A stretch of 64,000 nucleotides of DNA from Lasioglossum baleicum (taxonomy: Eukaryota > Arthropoda > Insecta > Hymenoptera > Halictidae), in assembly GCF_051020765.1 (NCBI RefSeq), contig NC_134934.1, forward strand, positions 6,834,001-6,898,000, in the 5' to 3' direction. A model generated the notes under the pieces. The model had not been told where the DNA came from. It made no database searches and saw only the letters and a list, made by a program, of their open reading frames with translations. This document shows, piece by piece, positions 38,698 to 51,600 of this stretch. The translations under genes were made by a program, and so were the position numbers. Each line of letters begins with the position of its first letter. The stretch's first letter is position 1.

Positions 38698-41600
38698 AGC
38701 GATACTCAACAAATGAGTTACAGTGACTCATCCAGGCGATCCACCCTGCTGCGATACGCATGCATCCTCACCGTCGTAGTGTAAATTGTATTTGATTCGA
38801 CGTGTATCTCTTTTTTTTCATCTATTCACAGCACTTTTATTTTATTTTATCTCTTTCATGGTTTTCCCCCATCGTTCCTTTAGTTTAAACTCCTACGCGG
38901 GGGCCGTACGTGACCGGGGTCCACCGTTCGATAGAGATTCATATCACAAAAGTAGGTATATGTATGTATAATATATGTAAGTGCATTACAATATGTAGTT
39001 AGAGAGATCATCACGGTCTCGAGGATGGCGGGAGCGGTGGATCCCGAGGTTCTACGGCCGAGTTCGAACATCAAAATTGCCTCTAAAATATAGTAGCGTG
39101 TACTACACTTCGAAAAATTGACAGTGACGGGCCAAACAGCGTGCGAGATTATCGTACATAGCCGTAGACTGGTGGCCTTTACGCGTTTCCCATACATTTC
39201 GCTATACACAACTTAACAGAACGACCGCATATGATATTTTACAATTTTTGTACAGTCGAACAAATGAGAAGTCTTTACGATACAAATGAATTCCTATCCG
39301 ACACCGTTTGTAATTCGTTTTTTTAAAATTTGGGAACCCCGTAAACGCCTGCAGCCTATGTTAAGTGTTCATTTCTTTCTCAAAGTAAGTAAATGCTGTG
39401 ACGTGTTTTAGCCAGAACAGTGTGGTATGTATGTATGTATATGTCTCTGTGATTGCTTAAGTGTACATTGTTTGAGATTACGTAAAATTAACGCTAGAAT
39501 CGTACAAGCGATCCTTGGAACGGTTTCGTACCGAAAGCGACATTTCCGTGGAACAGTATAAATCATCGGCTCATGCAAAAGAAAGAACGGTGTTAACATC
39601 TAAATATCGATTACACTCCTCTGAAAACGTCTTTTGTATGCATAGTTCTCATATCTCTCTTTCTCGTACGATCTCCTTAGTTTCTCATCGTTTTTCTTTT
39701 TCATTTAAAAGGAAATTGAGCTGAAGTAACGTTTAATAATTTCACTTTCTCTTAGGCTAAGACTTCATAGATCCAGCGATAGATTCTCTCTATTCATATT
39801 ATCCGGCTCCTTTGTATCGTTCCCATCAATTTAGTTTAGAGGTGCATTATAGAATCTCTTTTCCTGAGTTAATATAGTTTCTTTCTTTCTTTTCTCGTTA
39901 GCTTTCTTCATATCTTTTTTTTTCTTCGTTAAACTCTTCATTTGTAATATCGAAAATTGATACGACAGGCTTTCAGGTACAAAACAAGTAGACTCCTGGC
40001 CAGTGGCGGATTATTGCAGAGTCCCATAAATCTTGTTCGTATTTAACTATGTTACATCATCAACGAAATAAGAAACATGAATAAATTTGATCGTCTGGGT
40101 CCATTCTGAATGTCAGAAATATACAATTTTCCGTAGGGTTCTTAAATTTCTCAATTTGCTCCTTGCGAATCCATAATCCGCCACTGCTTCGGGCTCGCCG
40201 ATTGTCAGCGAGCTATTGACAGCGGCCGAGGCCAAAACTTAGTGTCGAGACGTGTCTCGGAGTGACGTTTAATCCCAATTGACCCTTGATTTCGCCGAGT
40301 AATCGTTATTCGTTAACAAAAACCGTCGCGAGTCCCCTTTCATTTCCGTCTTTTCCCTTCTGCTCGTTCGTTGCGTGGAAGCATAGAATTCATTCGGTAT
40401 AGGACACGAGTGCGACAACGCAATCGTCGCATTCGAAGCATCGTCTCCGTTTCCGGTTACACGCTAATGCTCTCGGAAAGCTCTTAAAATAATGTCGCTG
40501 ATGTACGTTCGAGAAGAAACAAGAGAAAACAAATAAAAACAACATTCGAGATCAGGCGTCGTCGCTCGTTTCAAAAGCGTAGTTTTCTGGTTTCGCCCAC
40601 TTCCCTCGCGAGGGCAGGAACCGAGAGAACAAATGAAAATGATTGAAAGGAGAACAGTGGAACATGTTACGCCATTGCAATTCGTGGTTTTGAACGGAAA
40701 AAAAAGAAAAAAAAGTATTCGCAAACGAGTCAACTACGATCCTTGTCGTCCGTGTTTTACATCACTATACGTTTAAATTGACTACTTCATTTCTGAGAAA
40801 GCCTAACCACTAGTTATAAAATAAATCGCAGCTCTCGATCTGCAATCAATGATATTCATTATATAGAATTGTTAACTCTATCACTTAGTCGATTACTTTT
40901 TTTTTCTTTTAAATATACGTTTGTCTAGTCTTGTATTTCTTAAGGCAGGAATTTTTATATTTACAACGTTTGTCCTTGTTGGCCTTTGCTTTTCGCTATC
41001 TTCTTTCCTCCTATCGTTCGTCTTTCTTTCGTTCTTTATCTTTTTCCTTTTTTTTTGTTCTTTTGTCTTGTTTCGCAAAACCGTTCAAGGCTGGTTTTGT
41101 CATAGCTCGTTTCGGACACCGTGAGTCCCTCGCGATTAGGTTACTACACCGGTTACAATGTGTGTCCGAGACGAGCTACCTTCTATTCACCTATTATGTT
41201 CCTATTTATTGACATGTACAGAGTGACCCATAACCTCCGTTGCCATTACTGTGTCGGTGTCGAACAATGGCGACGATTCTTCGCGTTGATTCAACGACGA
41301 AGAGATGTCGAGGACATGCAAAGTACTTGAAGTTCGTTTTACGGGTGACCTTGAATAGTTGAGGCCAGGAGGAATTGCAAACACGCATCCGCCGACCGAC
41401 CTTGAGTTGATCTTCACCTTAAAAATATCATGATCATAGGTTTCGCTGTGAGACCGGATCCTTATCTCAAGTGGTATTGGTATCACATCTTATATCATGT
41501 TTGCATACGCTACACGCTTTCTTCTAGATAAGTATAACTGTAGTAGTGATATAGTAAACACCTACTGTTAATTAGGATATTAACGTGTAATTGCAGAAAT

Positions 41601-42351
41601 TACACTGAGAATCTATCTTTTGAGTATTTGCCACTACAGAAAACAGGTTTTAATACACACTCTACGTTAGAAACACTATTTTTAACGCGAAGCACAGTTC
41701 AAGGTCAACGAAAGGACACTACGCTAAACCGAGAAAGGAGTCAATCTAAAGAACACCACTCTTTTTGTGAAATCAGAAGGAAAAACATAGCGTGACTTCG
41801 TCGTTGAATCACCCTGTAGAGTCCTTGAAACATGTTCACCATCGTTCAAACAACCGGCAACCGACGGATCGGATCACCCCGTAGTAATCGCATCGCCGTA
41901 AAAATGTACACCCTAGTGATATTAATTCCTAAAAATAGCCAAACCATAAATGGAGATCCATGGCAAATCATTTCGTACCGGTGTAAACGATACATCCCAC
42001 GCAAAAATGTAATCATTGTAAAAATATCATCGGACTGCGTCCAGTGTGCAAGAATATACGAATGTACGATTCCACTTATAGTTCCAACGGAATTTAAATC
42101 ACGGTCGCTCTTCATTAAATCTTATTAAAAAAGTATATTAGCACCATAAATACATGGATCCACGGCTCCTCCCCCGGCGATTCTCGGCGCGGATTCGGGG
42201 GAGCATGCCCCTCCCCTCTGCCCTTCAGTTAGGATTGCACAAATCGTTAGAGGTTTGCTGCGACGACAAAATGATTTGCCATCGAACACCCGTGTATCAC
42301 CCACTTTGATATTATAGATTCAATTGTACAGCCTCTAGCGCGCGACAAACA
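37655..42351. other. T-rich non-coding stretch between possible convergent genes
   Basis: No exon seen on either strand. It holds a GA repeat (38,661-38,693), the hAT MITE at 40.0 kb and many T-rich runs. It may contain the Oatp 3' UTR at its right edge and a plus-strand 3' UTR at its left. Confidence 0.45.
40001..40186. mobile_element. hAT-type MITE, 186 bp
   Basis: The inverted ends CAGTGGCGGATTAT(T/G) are flanked by CTCCTGGC and CTTCGGGC, which match at 6 of 8 positions, as expected for an old 8-bp duplication. Non-coding. Confidence 0.7.
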
Positions 42352-42650
42352 TTAAACGTTCCGTGCATGGTTCTCCATGGGTTTACCAGTCAGAGGCTTC
42401 ACTTCAACGTCCGGCTCTTCGAGAGCCAGAGGTGCTTGCCTCGTATCCGGAACTTCGACGTCCATCGCGCTCTTCGACCGGTTCGCCGATTCCGTCGAGT
42501 CTTGGGTCTGGTTCGACGAGCCGGTCTCTTCGAGGTTCGTCGACTTGGTGGGCTCGGTGGGCGACGATATCGAGGACGGCGTGGCCGTCTCCGAATTCGG
42601 GACGATCCCGTCCTCCACCATGTTGTGGTGATGCGGTTTCTCCTCGAACA
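42352..42650 (-). CDS. Oatp exon 14: C-terminal tail and stop
   Basis: 299 nt, phase 1 in, ending TAA at 42,354-42,352. The tail has a His-rich start (FEEKPHHHN), then a Ser/Thr/Glu-rich disordered stretch and MENHARNV at the end. The acceptor is TATTGCAG. The overlapping ORFs in four other frames are shadows of this biased sequence. The poly(A) site is not certain. AATAAA-type signals are frequent to the left, where the sequence stays non-coding. Confidence 0.92.
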
Positions 42651-45600
42651 CTGCAATACAAAACACCATTAACCTTTAACTACCCGCGCCCTGAATTTTC
42701 ACGTAACTACCCGCGCAGTGTATTCAGTACACCACATGTATCACTGTGTGACTGAATACTGCGCGGAGCACGAGAGAAAACTAGCGGGCAGGGAAGGGGT
42801 TAAGAAGATTGCCTTTGCGTTCCTCTTGCCCCGTTCCCCTGCCGCTAGTTTTCTCTCGTGCTCTGAACAGTACATATATTATTGTATTGGTGTACTTTAT
42901 ACACCAGCGCGGGTAGTTAAAGATTAAGAGTGTAGACTCGTTTTTCCAGGATTGCAAGGGCCCGGGATGCACCATTTCATTTCTCGATAATACGACGATG
43001 GGGTTTTTCACTAGTCAAAAGCGCTAGATAAAAGATCAATCAAGGCCGCAGTCACCCTCAAAAGTCCTATTTTTTCGTTTACGAGGCGTAATTTGCATTA
43101 TTCGGAAGCGTACAAGCTGCGCGTGTAGCTATTTTCATAAAGCTGCGACAACTACACATGTACATGCTGCTGAATAATGCAAATTACGCCTCGTGAAGGT
43201 AAAAATGGAACTTTTGAGGGGCGATCGCAGCCTAGACTGATCTTTTATGTAGCGCTTTTGACTACTGAAAAATCTCATCTTTGCACTATCGAGAAATAAG
43301 AAGGCGCATCCCGCACCCTTGCAATCCTAGAAACGAGTCTACCTCCTTAAGTCAAGAAACAATCTCTACTGAAAGTTTCAACTTGGATGCTCTCAGATAA
43401 AATCTAACTACATCATGTGAAAGAGTGTCTCTTCTTCCTTTGTGGACCATCAAGAAAATTTAGGACGCATATTTTGTTTTCGATTGACTAAATAAAATAA
43501 TTGCGCATGAGACGAGGGGTCAGTGAGCCTCTTCTACTGCTAGCATCTAATGTAAATGCTTTTTTATGACCATTTGGTGGAAGATGCAATGATTGGATCC
43601 ACTTACATTTGTCAAGACTGATAATTGACCCTACGAATTCGTTCACAGTGAATGATGGCGCTTGGTCCTCCATCTGTCTTCTCCTTCTCACCAGCCACCA
43701 GTCGATCAGGAACAGCGCCAGAGCTAAAATCTTAATGCCAGCACAAAGGCCGACATATCTAAAAGCATAATATATGTTAATAATCCATTAGCAAAAGAAA
43801 AATTAAAAATAAAGAAATAATTGGACAAATAGAAGATATGGCATTATGTAGAGCTGTAGTTCTAGCTTTCTATAGTACTTATGGTCAACATAAATTATGT
43901 ACCTGTATCTAAATTGTTCGATGTCATAGAGCAGACACCGGCCGCCCTTCTCCCCGCAGGTGCTTTTCCAAAGCAAGCACGTAGAATCGATTAAGTTACC
44001 GAATAAAATAGGAGCTGGTATATAACCGAACAGTCGAAAGATTACAAACTGCATGCCCAACGCAAACGATCTTTCTTCTTCAGAGACTGACCTATATATT
44101 CGACAAACATATTCGAATTGAAAATTGTGTAATGGTCGAGGCGATGAAAATTAATGACGAAACATACCTTAACACTATCATCAGCAATGGCATCTGAGTG
44201 ATAGCGACGATGAAGGTCATAAAGAAAAGTAAGATTAAAAAGGGGAATATAGTCCTGCACGGAGAAGTACATGGGCCGGCTGTTGCTACCGGTACCACTG
44301 TCACTTCTGCGAATTCCGGGGCCGCTGGTGGCAACATTGTTAAGTTTCCGTGTATACCTGGTGACACACAATAGCGAACATTATTAATATATGCAATAAT
44401 TATAGTGGAGAGATGGTCAAGTGGTCTAGAGATTTTTAATTGGAAATGAACTTCTGAACATTGAGATATAGACTCCAGTACCATCATGCCAGGGTTAAAT
44501 CTGTGGTTGTCAGGAAGAACGCCGCATGTCACATACAGTGACTCCCATTAATATTCGGACGCTCTAAAAAACGCGATAATCTTTTTAATATTGGACTATA
44601 CGATTCAAACTTTTTTCGGAAACTAGAGCACTTAGTTCACTACAGGATGTGAAAAGAAATTTTTTCGAAAAATTGCAATTGGTCGGAATTGTAGAGAAAA
44701 TACTAAAAGATCCATTTTACAACTTTTTAATGTGGGCCTATATTGAAAATTTAATAAATACGTTTTGTAGATCTGTTTTAATTAAACATATTCTGCAAAT
44801 TTCGTCAAAATCGGTGGATGTTGCAATGAGCTACAAGCGTTTAAAGATGGTAAAAATATGCAGATTTTCACGATTTTCGGCCTATAACAGCAGTACATCT
44901 AAGAATTCTTACATCTTTCAATGACCATTTTTCCCCGCATCAACCGATTTCGATGAAACTTTCACAATGCGTATAACCCACACAGATCTAAAAAACATAT
45001 TTTTCAAAATATCAATATAGGCCCGCATAAAAAAGTTGTAAAATGCAACATTTAGTATTTCCTCTACAATTCCGGTCAAATGCAATTTTTGAAAAAATTT
45101 CTTTTCACATCCTGTAGTAAACTAATTGCTCTAGCTTTCCAAAAAAGTTCAAATCGCATAGTCCAATATTTGAAAAGTTACGGTGTTTTTAAGAGTGTCC
45201 GAATATTAGTGGGAGTCACATTCACTTTCGAGATATTGCCGTTTGAAGATGAAGATGAATACCATGAATACATCAAATCAACAGTCCACTCATCAATGAA
45301 CTCGGTCCGAGGGATATTGTATATTCCGAGTGAACAATACTAAGCTAAACGGTAATACGAGGAATGCTTACATGCACAGTTAGTGAAATTCGATTTCGAG
45401 CTGAAGGCAGTGCAACCCGCATGACAAGGACTGAAGTAGGTCAGACCGTTGTTTCCACAGACGGGCTCGACGTCCGTCATTCGACACTCGCAACCGAAGT
45501 TGCATGCGGCAGTGAGATTTACTTGGAAGGGCTCGGGGCCCTTCGTGCTGCTGTTAAAGTACGGAATAGTGGTCCCAGCCATTTTAACGTTGTCGCAGCC

Positions 45601-48600
45601 GAGGAAAAACAGGAGGCCGTAGCAGACCAGGCATATGATGTTCGAGACAAGGACGAACTGGACCGCACCCTTCGGTCTTAATTCTAAACGTTTGAGCAAA
45701 CATCCGCCGAAGAAGATACCGATGCAGGCTCCCGGTATAGCGATCGATCCGGTGAACACGCTCGCCTGACTTTTCCCAAGGCTGAACTGGGTCTCCAGGT
45801 ACTTCGGCAGAAACACCACGAAACCGGAAACGATCACCAACTCCATGCAGGCGCCCAAACAGGTCACCACGTACACCGGGTTGCACATCAACCTCCACAT
45901 GCTTCTGGGTATATCTGCGAGAAAACGTTTCAACATTTTAGTTCATTTTGGCATGCTTTTTTTCTATCAATAGACCTTAATGCAAAATAAAAATTGCCTG
46001 CATCGATTGCAATAAATAGAAACCAAATTCCATGTTATTCCTTCCTCTAATGATTTTAATAGATGAGAAATCATATATTGATATCTTGAATTTTTTAAAT
46101 TTTCCAACAATTGCATAACAAAAATGCATAACATGGACTCAATTCCTTTATACACAAATTACTATTTTTCTACCTGACTTTTCAAGATTATTTCTTTACC
46201 TTTCACATCTTTGCCATAACCGCTGTCATCCAATTTTTCTTTCTTCGGCTCCTTGCATTGCTCTTTTTCTTTCTGCGAGGATGATTTGTTCTTCTCAATG
46301 ATTCGTATCTTCTCTTTCTCGCGTTGTAGCGTTTTTGGGAAACTGAAGAATGGAATTGCGACTAAGATCAAGAGCAGACCGCAGAGCAGAAATCCACCCC
46401 ACCACATGCCGACCCATCTGTGGTCGCCTGGATCTGTTTAAAAATGGTTATCATTATTCTTTCTTGCTTTCTGTTGGTTACTAATGTGTCCGAGTGTTTT
46501 GACATCGTGTGAGCAAACTCTAGGAAATTATTCCGATTTCTTTCGACAGCGAAATGCGAGTATATGTGTTACACAATGTCCTGTATTAAATAAATTTTGT
46601 ACAACGCGAAAGAATTGATAAGAATATTTATATTTGCGAAGGTTTCAAGTATTTATAAATGCAGAATAAAAACCATTATAGACATTGACCTTTCGCGCAA
46701 TCTGTTTTCATTTTTATGGTAAATAGTTCAGCCTTTCAGAGTTTGATCACAAATACTTCTGAAGCATTTTATATAAAAAGAAAATAGATTATTGATTTGC
46801 TACCTATACTGATGATAGTTCCAGAAAAGGAATCCATGTGAAATGATAGTAAGTAAGCTCCAAGAAGGAAACCCAAAACTGGTCCAAATGCTGCCATGCT
46901 GTACATACAACCTGGAAAAACAACAATGTGTATTGGTTAATAAAAATTGTACGCTTCTTCGAACGCTTTGGATAATTTTGTAATCATATTTTCCTTTACC
47001 AATGTATAAAGAAGCACTCTCTGGACGAACGTGGTCATCTATGTAAGTAGTACCAAGAGTAAACAGAGGAGAACCACCACAGCCTAACAATAACTGAGCA
47101 AGTACAAATAACATAACAGGGCCAGCAGTGGATGGGGATCCTTGAATACAATTATCGCCTCTTAAATTGTTGTGTGGTGCCAGCGGTGGAGATGATAATC
47201 CAGACGACAAACGACCTAAGAAGGAAATCATTTTATATTCTTTGTCCAGCATACTTACAGAAGAAAAAGCATTCACGTTATTCGGATCAAGTGACTCTAA
47301 AGCGACGTGTCTTTTCAAGGCGAAATAGAAGAAGAAGCTCCATTCAGATAATCACCAAATTATACTGAGCCTTCAAATAAACATTCAATTTACATTCTGC
47401 CTCAAACTAAATTTATGTCAACATAATTAAATTGATAATAGACATCTTAAATGTTAGCCCTTTGCATTCGGAGCTATTTTCACTCGAAAATTAAACATTT
47501 CTTCCGACCCAGAATAATTCTATTCTGTATGATTTTTTTCATTATATGGATATGAAATTGATAGAACACCTCATACAATACTTAAATGTTTAGTAATTGA
47601 TTAGATAGCAATATATTTAATAATCTAAACAATATTTTGTATAATGAATATTTCGAACAATGTTTAGTGGTGACTCTGAAGCACCATCAGAGTGCTAAGG
47701 GTAAAATTGATACATAATTTCCTTCAAGTATTTTTGAAATTAGCTTGTTCTTTCACGTGGATTATTTCAATTTGTTTTTGCTTCAAAACTCTTACCCAGT
47801 CCCATGTCCTGTTCACGCAAGGATACGCCCCGACAAATGTTGTCGGAGCTGGAGTTGTTCGCAGCCGTCATCAAATTAGGCTCGGCTGTGAAGTGTGGCA
47901 CCATAAAGATCATCGATCCGAGTCCCATTATTACAGCGCCTGAAATTTCAATGACATTACGGCACTGCGACGATCGCCAGATAATATGATGCTATTAATC
48001 CCTTAACGCTCGGACCTCGTGTTCCATTCGATCTTGCCAGATCTATAAATATGTATCAATGTCTGATCCACATTATACAGAACGGAAGAACGGGGCTCTC
48101 CACGACACTTTTTAATGTGTTCCAATTGAATATTAATATCTGAACCGGTGACAAAAATATTGTATATTCCTTTGGTCGTAATTTCCCATCATTTTGAAAA
48201 TATTCAAAATATAATTCTGTACCCAGAATTTTCATCTGAGATGGCAAACAAGTTTCAAGGGATTAAGAATGTCAATGAATATCTGAACCGGTGACAAAAA
48301 TATTGTATATTTCTTTGGTCATAATTTCCCATCATTTTGAAAATATTCAATATATAATTCTGTACCCAGAATTTTCATCTGGGATGGAAAAAGTGTTTCA
48401 AGGGATTAAGAGTAGGTGGATTATTTTGCTTACCAATCGCTATCCATACTGGTATATGTCGACGGCTACCGAGGTAGCTGACGAAGATGACGGTAATGAC
48501 GTTTCCAATCTCGTAGGAGCTCGCGATCACGCCTGATAGACTGGACGGGATTTCGAACCTTTTCTCTATGGTCGTGATCACAGAATTTATGTAACCTGAA

Positions 48601-51600
48601 CTAAGTGCCTGTTGTAACGTGACGAGAAACGATAGAAGGAACACAAACACCTGCAATCAATTAAAACACACAATGATATCAATCAGCAGCTTCAAATCTT
48701 TGATAGTTCTAATGCAACTCAAAGTTCTAAGTTGAAATCATTCAATTTACCATTGTACAATATGAACATCAATTTTCAGACATTTACGGTGCATTTATTC
48801 TTCCATTCGATGCTTAAAATCATTTAAAATCATTTTTTTAGATGTACTAATGGGGATATTAATTGTTTAGCCACTGGGAAAGATGAATATATTTTTATGG
48901 TCATTAGTAGACAGCGTATTCTATGCATTTATGACAAAAATGAGAAGGTGTAATTTAAAAAAGTAAAACCATTAGAAGAATTCAAAAATTCTGTTACATT
49001 ATTGTCAATCTATTACACATATTGAGGAAGAAAATGAACTTCCACTTCATAAAGATTCGCTGTCTAAAGCGCTAGATAAAAGCAGGGCCACCCATCTGGG
49101 GGTGCGGAAAATGTTTTCCCTTGCACCGTTACATGTGGCCCTTCAAACAGTGTAACTTTGTCCTAAGAAGTGTTTTTGTACAACGAAAAATAACGGAGAT
49201 ATTTAGGTGTTCTGTTTCTTCGGACTTAGCCTGTATGTTCGTGTTCGTACATTTTTTTTACTTTACAAAAAATTTGGGGCCCCAAATAGTTTCTTGCACC
49301 CAGGCCCCTTTATAGAGAAGGCCGGCCCTGGATAAAAGATCAATCTAGGCCGCGATCGCCCTCAAAAGTCTATTTTTACGTTTACTAGGCGTAATTTGCA
49401 TTATTCGAAAGCATAAAGCTGCGGCAGCTACGTGCTACCGAATAATGGAAATTACGCCTCGTAAACGTAAAAATAGAAATAAAAATAGAAATGCGAGAAT
49501 CTGACCCCCTTAAGGTGGATTCCGAACCACCGTGGGCACCACAGTTTTTGATGTCACATGGAATCTTCTCCAATGATAAGATTGCATTGGAAATATTCCC
49601 AGAGGTACCGGCGGGATTCGAACCCGCGATCACGGTATCCGTAGTCGCGAGTTCTATCCACTGAGCCACAGCGCGCCCGAAAGATGAATATCGTAGAGAA
49701 TATTGGTTGATTGGAGTTGACTAGAGTATACCAGATCTCACTAGAGTCATCTAGAGCTGCCTAGAGGGAACTAGAGCCAACCAAAGTTGACTAAACTGTA
49801 ACAAAGTGGATCAGAAAAGTGTTGCTGCTATGTATTTGCCACGAACTTGAGCCACCTAGAGGAGATGGAACTCTACTGAAATAGACCGGCTCGCAACTAA
49901 AGAATACCTAAACCCGAAGTTATCAGCATTGGACTGCGTTTAGATATAATTGGAACGAACCACACTAAACTAGGCCAAACTAGACCGACCTACAGCATGT
50001 TCAGACGATCTCGTACAAACTTGAACAGGCTGGAGCAGATTCGAATGACAGTGGCCTGGCTTTGATCTACAGAGGACCAGAGCTTGAAGTTGGATGAGTG
50101 TGGAATATCTAGACTAAGTTAGGGTATACTGCGATAGACTCGAGAGCATCCGAGTGTGTTGAAACGGACACGAGAAGGTTGGAGTGGTCCGAAAAGAACT
50201 TGAGAGTGTCGGAGAAGCTTAACACAAAACTCGAGGAGCATTGATATGAGCTAAAAGAGTAGCTCGAACGTTAAAAAGAGCGTTTCGAGATAAAAAAAAT
50301 AGACCACCAGCGACCAGACACCGTTCTAACCTTTGGAAACATGTCGAAAAGAGTTACGACTTCCTGCCACAGGCAATATGGAATCCAAGGTGTTGTCTGG
50401 TCTACTAAGATAAGTAGACTGCGGATTTTCTGCACTTATGAGAAAAATGAATGGATCAAATTCAGAACAGCAGGATTTCGAGCGCAAAACCTGTATTAGC
50501 ATCTTCCGCAGTGGCTAAAATCCTTTCACGGAATGTCGACGCGTATGTCGTATCCTTTCGAACGATGACTCACGAACGCTCATACAATACTTACATCCAC
50601 GTGCGCCGTTTTCTCGAGTCGGGGGGGGGGGGGGATCGATCGCGGCTTAAACAAATCCCGGCTGCCCCGATCTACGGGGATTTCGAAGAAGTCAGCAAGA
50701 TAGGGGAGAAAAGTTTGCGTACCTTTATTCCGGCGAATCTCTGTATAAAGGCCGGTCTGCAGCTCAGGATTCCGCAGTCCTTTGAGTCTGGATTAAACGG
50801 CGGTGTCTGCGGTCTCTCCTTCTCCGTCCTGGATTCAAGCGTGCCAATGAAAAACACAACATTTCAGAAACCCGAGAGCCTGCACGGCTACGAGATCGCT
50901 AATTGTTCGAAACTCCCGCTTTCAAACTGTTGCGGATACATTTGGGGCCTCGTCTCTTTAACCCTTTAATGCACGGGTCGGGAGAAAACAATTTTTTGTC
51001 TGCGTCTCCACGTTACATGGAACTACTAGTGAAATATAATTTCGAGAAGATTGAAACGGTAGAGTAATTCATGGGTCTCGTCAACTCGTGCACTTGAGGA
51101 TTAAGATCGAGTCTGTTAAAACGACTTCTTGTTAGATCGCGTCTGCTTTTTAGTCGAAATTTGCAGTACAATCGAGATTTAGTATTTAGGATTAGTATTG
51201 ATTAGAGAATAAAATTTTATGAACTTGCTATCGTCAATTATTGGGTATTTTAACTTTCGTTAATCCAACTAGAATTACTGGCTTCTGTAACTCGCGTTAC
51301 CGTTTGTATACAATTGTAGTGTTATTCCGCAACGATTGCATAAACGTGCAATAACAGTAGGAAAATGATATCATTGATGACAAACACAGGTAGTGTCTCA
51401 TCACGATTGGTTTGTATCATTCGCAGAAATCGCGAATTACGAAGATAGAATCGATCAATTATAGTTAATTGTGATATGACGTAGAAAATGATCGTGTTCC
51501 ATCGTTTTAATTTGCTTTCATGATTGAAAGGTTTTGATGTACATCATTGTTTCTTCCGCGATTGTACTGCCATTTGCTAGGTAAAGCTTGTTTACTGACA

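Noticed and set aside
42363..42755. Several ORFs of 84-130 codons on the plus strand
   Set aside because: Antisense shadows of the last Oatp exon and the adjoining MITE.
49604..49677. Functional tRNA-Arg(ACG) gene
   Set aside because: A and B boxes are good, but acceptor and anticodon stems have several mismatches and a SINE-like tail follows.
50338..50411. A second exon-like stretch (AG...GTTAGA) before Oatp TM1, open in two frames
   Set aside because: I first took it as the exon before TM1. It needs phase 1 on entry while exons 2 and 3 end in phase 2, and it lacks the CG...QRFA motif. The stretch at 50,723-50,828 has that motif and fits both phases.
50451..50969. 172-codon plus-strand ORF
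   Set aside because: It runs antisense over Oatp exon 4, includes a 14-G run, and resembles no family.
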